A stretch of DNA of 64,000 bases from Roseococcus sp. SYP-B2431 (GTDB lineage: Bacteria; Pseudomonadota; Alphaproteobacteria; Acetobacterales; Acetobacteraceae): assembly GCF_004336745.1 (NCBI RefSeq), contig NZ_SJXD01000025.1, forward strand, positions 434,001 through 498,000, given 5' to 3'. Each line of letters opens with the position of its first letter. Position 1 is the first letter of the stretch. The position numbers were made by a program, and so were the translations under genes. A model generated the notes under the pieces. It saw only the letters and a list, made by a program, of their open reading frames with translations. It did not search any database and had not been told where the DNA came from. Shown here one piece after another: positions 16,240 through 24,738 of this stretch.

Positions 16240-18138
16240 TTAGTCCTCCTCGGCGAGGCCGTATTCCGCGGCCGTCACCGGGTTCACATAGACCTTGGGA
16301 TCCGGCGAGACCTTCCGGGCCCAGGCCTGCTCGCGGAAGCGGGAGTGGTGATAGGTCTTCTCCCGGATCCCGGTCTGCAGCCGCAGCGGGAAGTCGGGAT
16401 CTTTCTCCACCACGCGGTCGAGCGGGGGCATGTAGTCGGGCAGGGGATCGAGGCCGAAGCGCTCCAGCAGGGTGGACCAGAGCTCGATCTTGCCGGTCGG
16501 CGTCGCGAACTTCTGGTTCTCGAAATCGCCCATGCGGTAGGGGAATTCGAGGAATCCCTTCTCCTTCAGCGCGTCGAGATCGATGTTGGAATCGCCGATG
16601 AGGAAGCGGTTGAACGCCTCGGGGGTCTTCCAGGGCAGCAGCTCGGCCTCGACGGCGCCCAGCGCGCGCATGCGGTCCAGCAGGCCCGCCGCGATGGTCA
16701 GGTCGCAGCGCGCCTCGCCCTGTGGCGCGCCCACGGCGGCCGTGTAGGTGATGCATGGCCCCTTGGCGGTGAGCGTGACCTCCTCCTCCTCCAGCCCGGT
16801 GGTCTTGGGCAGGACGAGGTCGGCCATGGCGGCGGTGGGCGTCATGGTCTGGGCGGCGACGGCGAAGAAGTCGAGCGAGCGCAGCGCGTCCAGCGTGCGC
16901 CGCGTGTCGGGATACATCACCGTGATGTTCACCCCGCTCGCATAGAGCGCGCGCACCGGATAGGGCTCGCCGGTCAGCATGGCGTCGAGGACGGAGCTGT
17001 TGTGGCAGGCCGTCTGCCAGCCCAGCGGCCCGGCCCAGAGCGGGTACTTGTCGGCGCCGATGGTCTGCTTCTCGACCTCCTCGGGAAGGCGGAAGCGGCT
17101 GTCGTGGATCAGGTCCATCCAGGTCCGGAAGCCGGCCGGCCGCTTGGCGCGGCGATTGCCGCCGGGCCGGTCGAGATTGCCGCTGATGGCCACCAGCGCA
17201 TGGAAGGCGCGGAAGGTCTGCACGCCGTTGCTGGCGGCGTCGATCCCATGGCCGGAGACGAAGCAGGAGGGGCCGTCGGCGTACATCTCCGCCGCGCGCT
17301 GGATGTCGGCGGCCGGGCAGCCGGTGATGTCCGCGGCCACCTCGGGCGTATAGCGCGTCGCGCGTTCGGCCAGCTTCTCGAAGCCGTGGGTGTAGCGCGC
17401 CACGAAGTCGCGGGCGTAGAGGCCGTTCAAGATGAGGTGGCGGACCATCGCCATGGCGATGGCGCCGTCCGTGCCCGGCTCCGGCCGGAGCCAGAGGTCG
17501 GCGATCTCGGCCGCCTGGGTGCGGAAGGGGTCGATCACGATGATCTTCCCGCCGCGCGCCTGCATTTTCTTCACCTCGATCCATTGCGGCGGATCGGCCA
17601 TGGCCGGGTTGCGGCCGACGATGAGCAGGCAGCGGGCGGCCTCCACCTCCTCGCCCCCCTGGATGGAGAGGCCGGTGACCTTGTCGCTCACCCCGCGGCA
17701 TCCGCCGCAGAGATCCTGATTGATCATCCAGTTGGGCGAGCCCAGCGAGCGCATCAGCAGCGCCATGATCGGCCCGCGACTGAAGGCGGCGCCGCTGACC
17801 GCGCCGACGAGCGACTTCGGGCCGTATTTGCCGCGGACCTCGGCCATCCGCCGCGCCATCTCGTCCAGCGCGGAGTCCCAGCTCACCTGCTCCCATTGGC
17901 CGGAGCCGCGCGGACCCACCCGGCGCAGCGGGTGGCGCAGGCGGCTGTCCTGGTAGGTCTGCTCGGGAAGCGCCCTGATGCCCTTGACGCAGAAGGCCCC
18001 GCGCGAGACGGGGCTGGCCGGGTTCGGCGCCACCTTCACCACCCGGCCGGCATCGTCGACGGTGAGGATCGAGCCGCAATAGGCGGAGCATTCCCAGCAG
18101 GTGCTGTGGACGGTCCTGGGGGAGGCGATCTGGTTCAT
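16240..18138 (-). CDS. Molybdopterin oxidoreductase, truncated by an in-frame stop
   Basis: This is a member of the complex-iron-sulfur molybdoenzyme (DMSO reductase) family. The N-terminus has a 4Fe-4S cysteine set, STCWECSAYCGSIL plus GAFCVKG about 27 residues on, then cofactor-binding blocks such as LLIVGRNPAMADPPQW and KIIVIDPFRTQAAE. ATG at 18138 is preceded by AGGAAG. The frame is 632 residues long and halts at TAA (16240-16242) inside the C-terminal dinucleotide-binding domain; 83 more matching codons follow. The product would lack roughly two thirds of that domain and is likely inactive. There is no twin-arginine signal, so a cytoplasmic enzyme is inferred; the substrate is unknown. 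Confidence 0.85.
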   Translation of the reverse strand: MNQIASPRTVHSTCWECSAYCGSILTVDDAGRVVKVAPNPASPVSRGAFCVKGIRALPEQTYQDSRLRHPLRRVGPRGSGQWEQVSWDSALDEMARRMAEVRGKYGPKSLVGAVSGAAFSRGPIMALLMRSLGSPNWMINQDLCGGCRGVSDKVTGLSIQGGEEVEAARCLLIVGRNPAMADPPQWIEVKKMQARGGKIIVIDPFRTQAAEIADLWLRPEPGTDGAIAMAMVRHLILNGLYARDFVARYTHGFEKLAERATRYTPEVAADITGCPAADIQRAAEMYADGPSCFVSGHGIDAASNGVQTFRAFHALVAISGNLDRPGGNRRAKRPAGFRTWMDLIHDSRFRLPEEVEKQTIGADKYPLWAGPLGWQTACHNSSVLDAMLTGEPYPVRALYASGVNITVMYPDTRRTLDALRSLDFFAVAAQTMTPTAAMADLVLPKTTGLEEEEVTLTAKGPCITYTAAVGAPQGEARCDLTIAAGLLDRMRALGAVEAELLPWKTPEAFNRFLIGDSNIDLDALKEKGFLEFPYRMGDFENQKFATPTGKIELWSTLLERFGLDPLPDYMPPLDRVVEKDPDFPLRLQTGIREKTYHHSRFREQAWARKVSPDPKVYVNPVTAAEYGLAEED

Positions 18139-18257
18139 CGGACAGCTTCCTGCGAAGGCTTCGTACATTGCGGCACGTCGCGCGGGCATGGGCAAGCAGC
18201 TTGCGATCCGGCGGGCCGGAGGCGATCCTGGCCGGAGAAGATCCCCGGGAGGCTGGC

Positions 18258-19124
18258 GTGCTCAGGACGGTGCGGCGACTGGCGATGACCGCCGCGCCAT
18301 TGCTCTGCCTTCTCGCCGCGGAGGCCCGGGCGACGCCGGAGGTCGCGGCGGCCTATCGGGCCATGGAGCCGCTCTGGCGGCAGGTCCTCGCCGCTTCACT
18401 GCGTCGGGCTACCTGGTCCGCGCGGCGCGCGGAGTTGGAGGACGAGGCGCACTGGGCCACCCTCTCGCCGGGGGATCGCCTCGCCGTGCTCGCGACCGAG
18501 ACCGAGCGGCTGCGGCGGGAGCTGGCCCATCGCCGCGCCGTCCCGTCCCGGACCGAGCGCCTCGGCGAGGGATGCGTCGGCCCCTTGCGCGGCTGCCGCG
18601 TCCTGGCCGGCGGGGTGCTGCGCGGCGAGGACGGGATGGAGCTGCGATGGCAGTTCCAGCGCGGCTTCACGCCCGAGACGGGCACCACTGGCGGCCTGCT
18701 GGTCTTCGAACGGCGCGGCCGGGAGCTGCACCCGCTCACCTGGTCCTTCGAGGGCTACGACTGGCAGGCGCCCCGGCTCGTCGAGCATGACGACGGCCTT
18801 CTCCTGGCCGCGAACGGCTTCCGGGCCGGCAGCGGGCACGGCAATGCGGACCTGCTCTATCGCCGGTCCGGCGACGCCTGGCGCGAGGTCGAGCTGGAAA
18901 GCTGGAAGCTGGCCCTGCCGCGGCACCTGCCCGCGGGACTCGGCGTCCTGAAGGGCGTCGACTACGATTTCGCCCGCATGACCGCGCGCATGTCGCTCTG
19001 GCGCGACGCCGACGGCCATTGCTGCCCGACCGGCGGCCAGGCCCTCGCCGATCTGCGCCTCGACGGCGACCGGCTCGTGCTGGTCCGTCTCCGGCGGATC
19101 GGCCTTGACGATTTTCCCGGATGA
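18258..19124 (+). CDS. Hypothetical secreted protein
   Basis: I do not recognise the family. The 288-residue product starts with a likely Sec signal peptide (RRLAMTAAPLLCLLAAEARA), followed by a helical charged region (residues about 30-100) and a beta-rich C-terminal part (RWQFQRGFTPETGTTGGLLVF, LTWSFEGYDWQAPRLVEHDD, HGNADLLYRRSGDAWREV). The latter reads like a repeated beta-structured periplasmic domain. The GTG at 18258 is preceded by GGGAGG at ideal distance; an internal ATG at 18285 is the alternative. It is divergent from the broken molybdoenzyme and lies just upstream of the ECF42 module without obvious connection. Confidence 0.65.
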   Translation: MLRTVRRLAMTAAPLLCLLAAEARATPEVAAAYRAMEPLWRQVLAASLRRATWSARRAELEDEAHWATLSPGDRLAVLATETERLRRELAHRRAVPSRTERLGEGCVGPLRGCRVLAGGVLRGEDGMELRWQFQRGFTPETGTTGGLLVFERRGRELHPLTWSFEGYDWQAPRLVEHDDGLLLAANGFRAGSGHGNADLLYRRSGDAWREVELESWKLALPRHLPAGLGVLKGVDYDFARMTARMSLWRDADGHCCPTGGQALADLRLDGDRLVLVRLRRIGLDDFPG

Positions 19125-19127
19125 GGA

Positions 19128-19155
19128 TGTCGGCGCGCGGCCTCCTCCTCCGTCC
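19128..19155 (+). promoter_or_regulatory. Probable ECF42-dependent promoter of the DGPF-sigma operon
   Basis: TGTCGG (19128-19133) is followed after exactly 17 bases by CGTCC (19151-19155) and then TTG. The same two elements with the same spacing precede the VOC gene at 20819-20846. ECF42 factors are known to use a TGTCGA-like -35 and a CGTC-like -10, so autoregulation of the operon is likely. Confidence 0.6.
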
Positions 19156-19177
19156 TTGAGCCAGGAGGCCCCGCCGC

Positions 19178-19564
19178 ATGCTCTATGCCATTCTCTGCTA
19201 CGATTCCGAGGACGTGGTCTGGGCCTGGACCAAGGAGGAGGAGGCCGCCGCCATGGCCCGCCTCGGCACGGTGCAGGAGAAGCTGGCCGCGCAGGGGCGG
19301 CTCGGCCCCGTCGCGCGGCTGCTGCCCACGACCTCGGCCATGACGCTGCGCAAGGGGCGGGAACAGCTCGTCATCGACGGTCCCTTCGCCGAGACGAAGG
19401 AGCAGCTGCTCGGCTTCTACATCGTGGATTGCACGGATCTGGAGCAGGCGCTGGAGACGGCGAGGGAGCTGGCCGCCGCCAGCGGCACGGCTGGCGCCTT
19501 CGAGATCCGGCCGCTCGCGATCTTCCGGCCCGGAGGCCAGGTGAAAGGAATGGAGGGCGGGTGA
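19178..19564 (+). CDS. YCII-related DGPF-domain protein
   Basis: This 128-residue cytoplasmic protein has the hallmark IDGPFAETKEQLLGFYIVDC block that gives the DGPF family its name, in a dimeric ferredoxin-like fold (MLYAILCYDSED at the N-terminus). DGPF proteins are the conserved genomic partners of ECF42 sigma factors and are thought to take part in sensing or output, but their biochemical role is not established. The ATG is preceded by AGGAGG. The stop overlaps the GTG start of the sigma factor gene, so the two are coupled. A probable ECF42 promoter lies 22 bases upstream. Confidence 0.92.
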   Translation: MLYAILCYDSEDVVWAWTKEEEAAAMARLGTVQEKLAAQGRLGPVARLLPTTSAMTLRKGREQLVIDGPFAETKEQLLGFYIVDCTDLEQALETARELAAASGTAGAFEIRPLAIFRPGGQVKGMEGG

Positions 19565-20811
19565 CGGACCTCGCCTGGATCGAAGCCGCGCTGGTCTCGG
19601 CCCGCCCCAAGGCGGTGGGCGCGCTGCTGCGCCACTTCCGCGACCTGGACACGGCCGAGGAGGCCTTCCAGGACGCCTCGCTGCGGGCGCTGAAGCACTG
19701 GCCGGTGAACGGCCCGCCGCGCGACCCGACGGCCTGGCTCATCATGGTCGCCCGCAACGCCGCGATCGACGGCAAGCGGCGGCGGGCGCGCGAGGCGCCG
19801 CTGCCCGAGGACGAACGGCTCTCCGACCTGGAGGACGCGGAGTCCCCGCTCGCGGAACGCCTTGACGAATCCGACTACCGCGACGACGTGCTGCGCCTGC
19901 TCTTCATCTGCTGCCATCCGGCGCTGACCCTGGCGCAGCAGATCCCGCTCGCGCTCCGCATCGTCTCCGGCGTGCCGGTGCGCGAGATCGCCCGCGCCTT
20001 CCTCGTGGGCGAGGCCGCCATGGAGCAGCGCATCACCCGGGCCAAGGCCCGCATCGCCGCCGCCGCGCTGCCCTTCGAGACGCCGGGCGCGGCGGAGCGC
20101 GCCGAACGCCTCGGTGCCGTCGCGACCATGGTCTATCTCATCTTCAACGAGGGCTATTCCGCCGCCGGGCACGATCGCGCGGCAAGCGATCGGGCCGCCC
20201 TGGCCGGCGAGGCCATCCGTCTCGCGCGGCTGCTGCTGCGGCTGTTCCCGACCGAGCCCGAGATCATGGGCCTGACCGCGCTGCTCCTGCTGCAGCAGGC
20301 CCGCACGCCGGCCCGCTTCGACGCGGGGGGCGCCGTGATCCTGCTGGAGGAGCAGGATCGCGGCCTGTGGAACCGCGCCATGATCGCCGAGGGCCTCGCC
20401 CTCATCGACAAGGCGATGCGCCACCGCGCGCCCGCGCCCTACCAGGTCCAGGCCGCCATCGCCGCCCTGCACGCCCGCGCGGCGCGGCCGGAGGAGACGG
20501 ACTGGCCGCAGATCGACCGGCTCTATGCCGCGCTGGAGCGCATGCAGCCCTCGCCGGTGGTGACGCTGAATCGCGCCGTTGCGGTGTCGAAGACGCGGGG
20601 CGCAGCGGCGGCGCTGGAGATGGTGGAGCCGCTGGGCGACCGGCTGTCCGGCTACTTCCCCTTCCATGGGCTCAAGGGCGCGCTGCTGCGCGAGCTCGGC
20701 CGCATCGACGAGGCGCGCAGCGCCTTCGGGCGGGCGATCGCCCTGGCCGGCACGCTGGCCGAGGCCGCGCATATCCGCACGCATCTCGACCGGCTGGCGA
20801 AAGATTCCTGA
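19561..20811 (+). CDS. ECF42-type RNA polymerase sigma factor with C-terminal TPR-like extension
   Basis: The 416-residue protein is far longer than a normal ECF sigma factor. The first ~170 residues carry sigma region 2 (LDTAEEAFQDASLRALKHW, DPTAWLIMVARNAAIDGKRR) and region 4 (IPLALRIVSGVPVREIARAFLVGEAAMEQRITRAKARI). The remaining ~240 residues are a helical extension (DUF6596/TPR-like; YLIFNEGYSAAGHD, LLLQQARTPARFD, GRIDEARSAFGRAIALAG). This combination defines ECF42, which has no anti-sigma factor and uses its extension for control. GTG start at 19561 overlaps the DGPF gene stop. Likely targets in the window are its own operon and the VOC gene. Confidence 0.93.
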   Translation: MTDLAWIEAALVSARPKAVGALLRHFRDLDTAEEAFQDASLRALKHWPVNGPPRDPTAWLIMVARNAAIDGKRRRAREAPLPEDERLSDLEDAESPLAERLDESDYRDDVLRLLFICCHPALTLAQQIPLALRIVSGVPVREIARAFLVGEAAMEQRITRAKARIAAAALPFETPGAAERAERLGAVATMVYLIFNEGYSAAGHDRAASDRAALAGEAIRLARLLLRLFPTEPEIMGLTALLLLQQARTPARFDAGGAVILLEEQDRGLWNRAMIAEGLALIDKAMRHRAPAPYQVQAAIAALHARAARPEETDWPQIDRLYAALERMQPSPVVTLNRAVAVSKTRGAAAALEMVEPLGDRLSGYFPFHGLKGALLRELGRIDEARSAFGRAIALAGTLAEAAHIRTHLDRLAKDS

Positions 20812-20818
20812 CCCGGGA

Positions 20819-20846
20819 TGTCGGATCGGGACCCCTCGCCGCGTCC
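20819..20846 (+). promoter_or_regulatory. Probable ECF42-dependent promoter of the VOC gene
   Basis: TGTCGG (20819-20824), 17 bases, CGTCC (20842-20846), then TTG. This repeats the elements and spacing seen before the DGPF gene at 19128-19155, while the spacer sequence differs. It lies in the gap between the sigma factor stop and the VOC start, so the VOC gene can be activated by itself. Confidence 0.6.
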
Positions 20847-20887
20847 TTGGGCACGGCGCCGGAAGCCCGGACACAAAGGAGAAGACC

Positions 20888-21292
20888 ATGAATGACGGCC
20901 AAAGACTGCCCGAGGTGAAGGGCGGCATCGCCCCCTATCTGATGGTGGAGGGCGCCATGAAGGCCGCCGAATTCTACCGGACGGCCCTGGGCGCCGAGAT
21001 CGCCGGCGCCATGCCGCCCGACGGGAGCGGCCGCACCATGCATGTCCACCTCTACATCAACGGCGGCTCGCTGATGATGACCGACCCCTGGCCCGAGCAC
21101 GGCCATCCCGCGAAGGAGCACCACGGCACCACGCTGCACCTCCAGGTGGAGGATGTCGATTTCTGGTGGGAGCGCGCCGTCGAGGCGGGAATGACGATCA
21201 CCATGCCGCTGGCCGTCCAGTTCTGGGGCGACCGCTACGGCCAGCTCAGGGACCCCTTCGGCGTGAGCTGGAGCCTGGCCTCGCGCGGCTGA
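20888..21292 (+). CDS. VOC/PhnB-like glyoxalase-fold protein
   Basis: This 134-residue protein has the glyoxalase/bleomycin-resistance fold of the PhnB subgroup. Visible blocks are IAPYLMVEGAMKAAEFYRTALGAE, HVHLYINGGSLMMTDPW, LHLQVEDVDFWWERAVEAGM and GDRYGQLRDPFGVSWSLA. PhnB-like proteins usually lack proven catalytic activity; the function here is unknown. An AAAGGAGA ribosome site precedes the ATG. The gene follows the ECF42 sigma gene and has its own copy of the putative ECF42 promoter, making it a likely effector of that regulon. It ends two bases from the convergent histidine kinase gene. Confidence 0.9.
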   Translation: MNDGQRLPEVKGGIAPYLMVEGAMKAAEFYRTALGAEIAGAMPPDGSGRTMHVHLYINGGSLMMTDPWPEHGHPAKEHHGTTLHLQVEDVDFWWERAVEAGMTITMPLAVQFWGDRYGQLRDPFGVSWSLASRG

Positions 21293-21293
21293 C

Positions 21294-24200
21294 TCAGCCC
21301 GGCTTCTTCCGCGCCGCCTCCAGCACCCGCGTGATCTCGGCGCCGCCATAGGGCTTGCTCAGGAGGTGGACATTGGCCTGGCCGGCCATGGCGGGCCGCT
21401 CGTTGTAGCCGGTCGCGAAGATGACCCCGATCTCCGGCCGCGCCGCGCGCACAAGGGCCGCGACCTCCGTGCCCGGCATGCCGGGCAGCCCGATATCGGT
21501 GAAGAGCACGTCGAGCGGCGCGCCCCTCTCGATGACGGCCAGCGCCTGCTTGCCGTCGCCGGCCTCCAGCACCTCGTGGCCGAGCTTGCGAAGGAGCTCG
21601 GCGGTGCTCATGCGGATGATGAGGTCGTCCTCCACCAGCAGGATCCGCAGGCCGTCGGCCCCCTTCGAGGACGCCTCGGCGGCGCGGCGGGCCGGCTCCG
21701 GCCTTCGCGGCGGCCGGCTCGACAGCACCTGCCGCACCTTCCGGGCCAGCGCGTCGAGCGTATAGGGCTTGGACAGCAGCTCCACCCCCGGATCGAGCCG
21801 GCCGCCATGGACGATGGCGTTGTCGGTGTAGCCGGAGGTGAAGATCACCGCGATGTCGGGCTGGCGCTCGGCGGCCTTGCGCGCCAGCTCGGTGCTCTTC
21901 ATCGGCCCCGGCATCACCACGTCGGTGAAGAGCAGGTCCACCTTGATGCCGCTCTCGATCACCGTGAAGGCACTGGCCGCATCGCGCGCCTTCAGCACGC
22001 GGTAGCCGAGGTTGGTCAGCACGGCGACGGTGGTCTCCAGCACCTGCTCGTCGTCCTCGGCGACGAGGATGGTCTCCGTCCCGCCGGCGACCGGGCCGTG
22101 GTCGCTGCCGGGCACGATGTCCTCGCGCTGGTCGGCGCGCGGCAAATAGAGCTTCACGGTCGTGCCCTGGCCGAGCTCCGAATAGATCTTCACATGCCCG
22201 CCGGACTGCTTCACGAAGCCGTAGACCATGGAAAGGCCGAGGCCGGTGCCCTTGCCTTCGGGCTTGGTCGAGAAGAAGGGCTCGAAGGCCTGCTGCGCGA
22301 CCTCGGCCGGCATGCCGGAGCCGGTGTCGGTCACCGCCAGCACCACGTATTGCCCCGGCTCCACCTCGTCGTTGTGGCGGACGTAATAGTCGTCCAGGAA
22401 GGCATTTCCGGCCTCGATGGTGAGCTTGCCCCCGCCCTCCATCGCGTCGCGCGCGTTGATGGCGAGGTTGAGCAGCGCGGTCTCGATCTGCGTCGGATCG
22501 ATCATCGTGTTCCACAGCCCGCCGGAGACGACGGTTTCGACCTCCACCGTCTCGCCCAGCGCGCGGCGCAGCATGTCGTCCATGCCGGTGATCAGCCGGC
22601 CGATGTTCATCACCTTGGGCGCCAGGGGCTGCCGGCGGCCAAAGGCCAGCAGCTGGCTGGCGAGCTTGGAACCGCGCGCGACGCCGGCCAGCGCGTTGCC
22701 GACGAGGCGGCCGGCCCGCTGGTCCTCGCCGATCTCGCGCGCCAGCAGCTCGAGGTTGCCCGAGATGACCTGCAGCAGGTTGTTGAAGTCGTGCGCGACG
22801 CCGCCGGTGAGCTTGCCGATGGTCTCCATCTTCTGCGACTGCTGCAGCGCCGCCTCGGAGGCCTTCAGCGCGGCCGCGGCCTCATGCTCCGCCGTCACGT
22901 CCCGGCCGACGCCGTGGATCAGCCCGCCATCGGGGACGGCGGTCCAGGAGAGGATGCAGGTGCCGCCCGCCTTCACCCGGAAGCGGTTCTGGAAGCCGAT
23001 GGTCCGCGCCCCGGCCGCGAGGCGGTCCATCTGGCCGATGGTGGGCGCCCGGTCCTCCGGATGCACGAAATCCAGCAGCGGATGGCCCAGCGCCTCCTGC
23101 TCGGTCCAGCCGAGCAGGCTCGTCCAGGCGGGGTTCACGGCCAGGATCGTGCCGTCGAAGCGCACCACGATCATGAGGTCGGTCGAGAGGCGCCACATGC
23201 GGTCGCGCTCGGCGGTGCGCTGCTCGACCTGCTGCTCCAGCGTGTCGGCGAGGTCGGACAGCGCCTCGCCCGCGGCGCGCTCGTCCTCGATGTCGGTGTT
23301 GGTGCCGATCCAGCGCCGGACCTGCCCGTCCTCGCCGCGGATCGGCAGGGCGCGCGACAGGTGCCACCGCCAGGTCCCGTCGGCGCGGCGGAGCCGGAAC
23401 TGGGTCTCGTAGATCTCCTCCGAGGCGACGGCCTCGGCCCAGCGCTCCTCGGCGCCGGCCATGTCCTCCGGATGGACGATGCCGGCCCAGCCCTTGCCGT
23501 CCAGCGAGCCGGGCGCGGCGCCGCTGTATTCGTAGACCTTGACGTTGAACCAATCGAGCCGGCCGTCCGGCAGCGCGGTCCAGACGTGGTTCGGCATGGC
23601 CTGGGCGAAGGTCTCGAACTGCGCCTCGCTGGCGCGCGCCGCCCGCTCGGCGGCCACCCGGTCCGTCGCGTCGAGCCCCTGGACGAAGAGGCCGAAGATC
23701 GCCCCCGCCCCATCGCGCAGCGGCTGGTAGACGAGGTCGACATGCCGCAGCTGCGGGGCGGCGCCGGGCCTGCGCTGGAGCCGCATCGCGAGGCCGGCGC
23801 CGGAATAGGCCACGCCCGAGGCATAGACCTGATCCATCAGGCCGAAGAAGCCCTGGCCCTCCAGCTCCGGCAGCGCCTCGCGGATCGGCAGGCCCACCAC
23901 CTCGCGATGGCCGACGAGCTGCTGGAAGGCAGGGTTCGCGAGCTCGAAAACATGGCGCTCGCCGGTCAGCACGGCGATGAAGCCGGGGGCCTGCTCGAAC
24001 ATCTGCCGCAGCCGCTCGCGCTCGCCGCTGAGCCAGCGGGCGGCGCGCACCTTCCCGCTGGTCTCGACGAGGTGGCAGATGACGCCGCCGGGCCGGCCGC
24101 TCTCGTCGATCACCGGCGAGTAGTAGAGGTTCATCCAGACCTGCTCGGCGGTGCCGTGGCGGTACAGGACGAGCTCCCGGTCCTCGTATTCCAGCGTGCC

Positions 24201-24533
24201 GCCGGCGAGGCCGACCTTCATGACGTTGTCGTTGAAGGCCGCGACCTCAGGCCAGCCCTCGCGCACCTTGGAGCCCAGCAGCTCCGGGTGGCGCCGCCCC
24301 GCGAAGCCGGCATAGGCGTCGTTGTAGATCATGACGCCGTCCTCGCCCCAGAGCAGGACCATGGCGATGGGCGAGCGCAGCATGAGCGAGACGGTGCTGC
24401 GCAGGCTCTGCGGCCAGCCGGCGATGGGCCCGATGGCGCTGGCGGCCCATTCGAAGCGCTCCACCAGATTCCCCATCTCGCCACCACCGGCGAGGAAGTT
24501 GTGGTCGGCGATGTCCGGACGTTCTTCCGCCAT
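21294..24533 (-). CDS. Hybrid sensor histidine kinase with multiple PAS domains and two receiver domains
   Basis: The 1079-residue protein lacks obvious membrane helices. In order it has about four PAS-type sensor domains (residues ~20-590: MIYNDAYAGFAGRRHPELLG, FELANPAFQQLVGHREVVG, WAGIVHPEDM with WRWHLSRALPIRGEDG, ILAVNPAWTSLLGWTEQEALG). These are followed by a HisKA domain with phospho-histidine in GGVAHDFNNLLQVISGNLEL, an ATPase domain (NLAINARDAM, DTGSGMP, GKGTGLGLSMVYGFV), and two receiver domains with aspartates in LLFTDVVMPGP and VLFTDIGLPGMPG. ATG at 24533 is chosen because the PAS region begins shortly after; the frame stays open upstream. No DNA-binding response regulator is adjacent. 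The signal is unknown; cytoplasmic light or redox sensing is possible. Confidence 0.92.
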   Translation of the reverse strand: MAEERPDIADHNFLAGGGEMGNLVERFEWAASAIGPIAGWPQSLRSTVSLMLRSPIAMVLLWGEDGVMIYNDAYAGFAGRRHPELLGSKVREGWPEVAAFNDNVMKVGLAGGTLEYEDRELVLYRHGTAEQVWMNLYYSPVIDESGRPGGVICHLVETSGKVRAARWLSGERERLRQMFEQAPGFIAVLTGERHVFELANPAFQQLVGHREVVGLPIREALPELEGQGFFGLMDQVYASGVAYSGAGLAMRLQRRPGAAPQLRHVDLVYQPLRDGAGAIFGLFVQGLDATDRVAAERAARASEAQFETFAQAMPNHVWTALPDGRLDWFNVKVYEYSGAAPGSLDGKGWAGIVHPEDMAGAEERWAEAVASEEIYETQFRLRRADGTWRWHLSRALPIRGEDGQVRRWIGTNTDIEDERAAGEALSDLADTLEQQVEQRTAERDRMWRLSTDLMIVVRFDGTILAVNPAWTSLLGWTEQEALGHPLLDFVHPEDRAPTIGQMDRLAAGARTIGFQNRFRVKAGGTCILSWTAVPDGGLIHGVGRDVTAEHEAAAALKASEAALQQSQKMETIGKLTGGVAHDFNNLLQVISGNLELLAREIGEDQRAGRLVGNALAGVARGSKLASQLLAFGRRQPLAPKVMNIGRLITGMDDMLRRALGETVEVETVVSGGLWNTMIDPTQIETALLNLAINARDAMEGGGKLTIEAGNAFLDDYYVRHNDEVEPGQYVVLAVTDTGSGMPAEVAQQAFEPFFSTKPEGKGTGLGLSMVYGFVKQSGGHVKIYSELGQGTTVKLYLPRADQREDIVPGSDHGPVAGGTETILVAEDDEQVLETTVAVLTNLGYRVLKARDAASAFTVIESGIKVDLLFTDVVMPGPMKSTELARKAAERQPDIAVIFTSGYTDNAIVHGGRLDPGVELLSKPYTLDALARKVRQVLSSRPPRRPEPARRAAEASSKGADGLRILLVEDDLIIRMSTAELLRKLGHEVLEAGDGKQALAVIERGAPLDVLFTDIGLPGMPGTEVAALVRAARPEIGVIFATGYNERPAMAGQANVHLLSKPYGGAEITRVLEAARKKPG

Positions 24534-24738
24534 ACGGGGGGTCAGAGCCTTTGCGCGAGTTTGCCGCTCTCCCCGCGGCGCGGCGACAAGCTGGATCGGC
24601 ATGGGAATTCGCGCAAGCCGGAGGCGGTGTCCAGGAGGCGCGTCGAGGCGCTTCCCGGTTTCCTTTCCATGAAGCCCCGGCCCGGAGCATCTTTCCCCGG
24701 GGCCGCCGCCACGCCATCTGCGGGACTGGAGGTTCCTC

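Noticed and set aside
16240-16242. Selenocysteine at the in-frame stop of the molybdoenzyme
   Set aside because: The codon is TAA, not TGA, and it is far from the usual active-site position in the N-terminal third.
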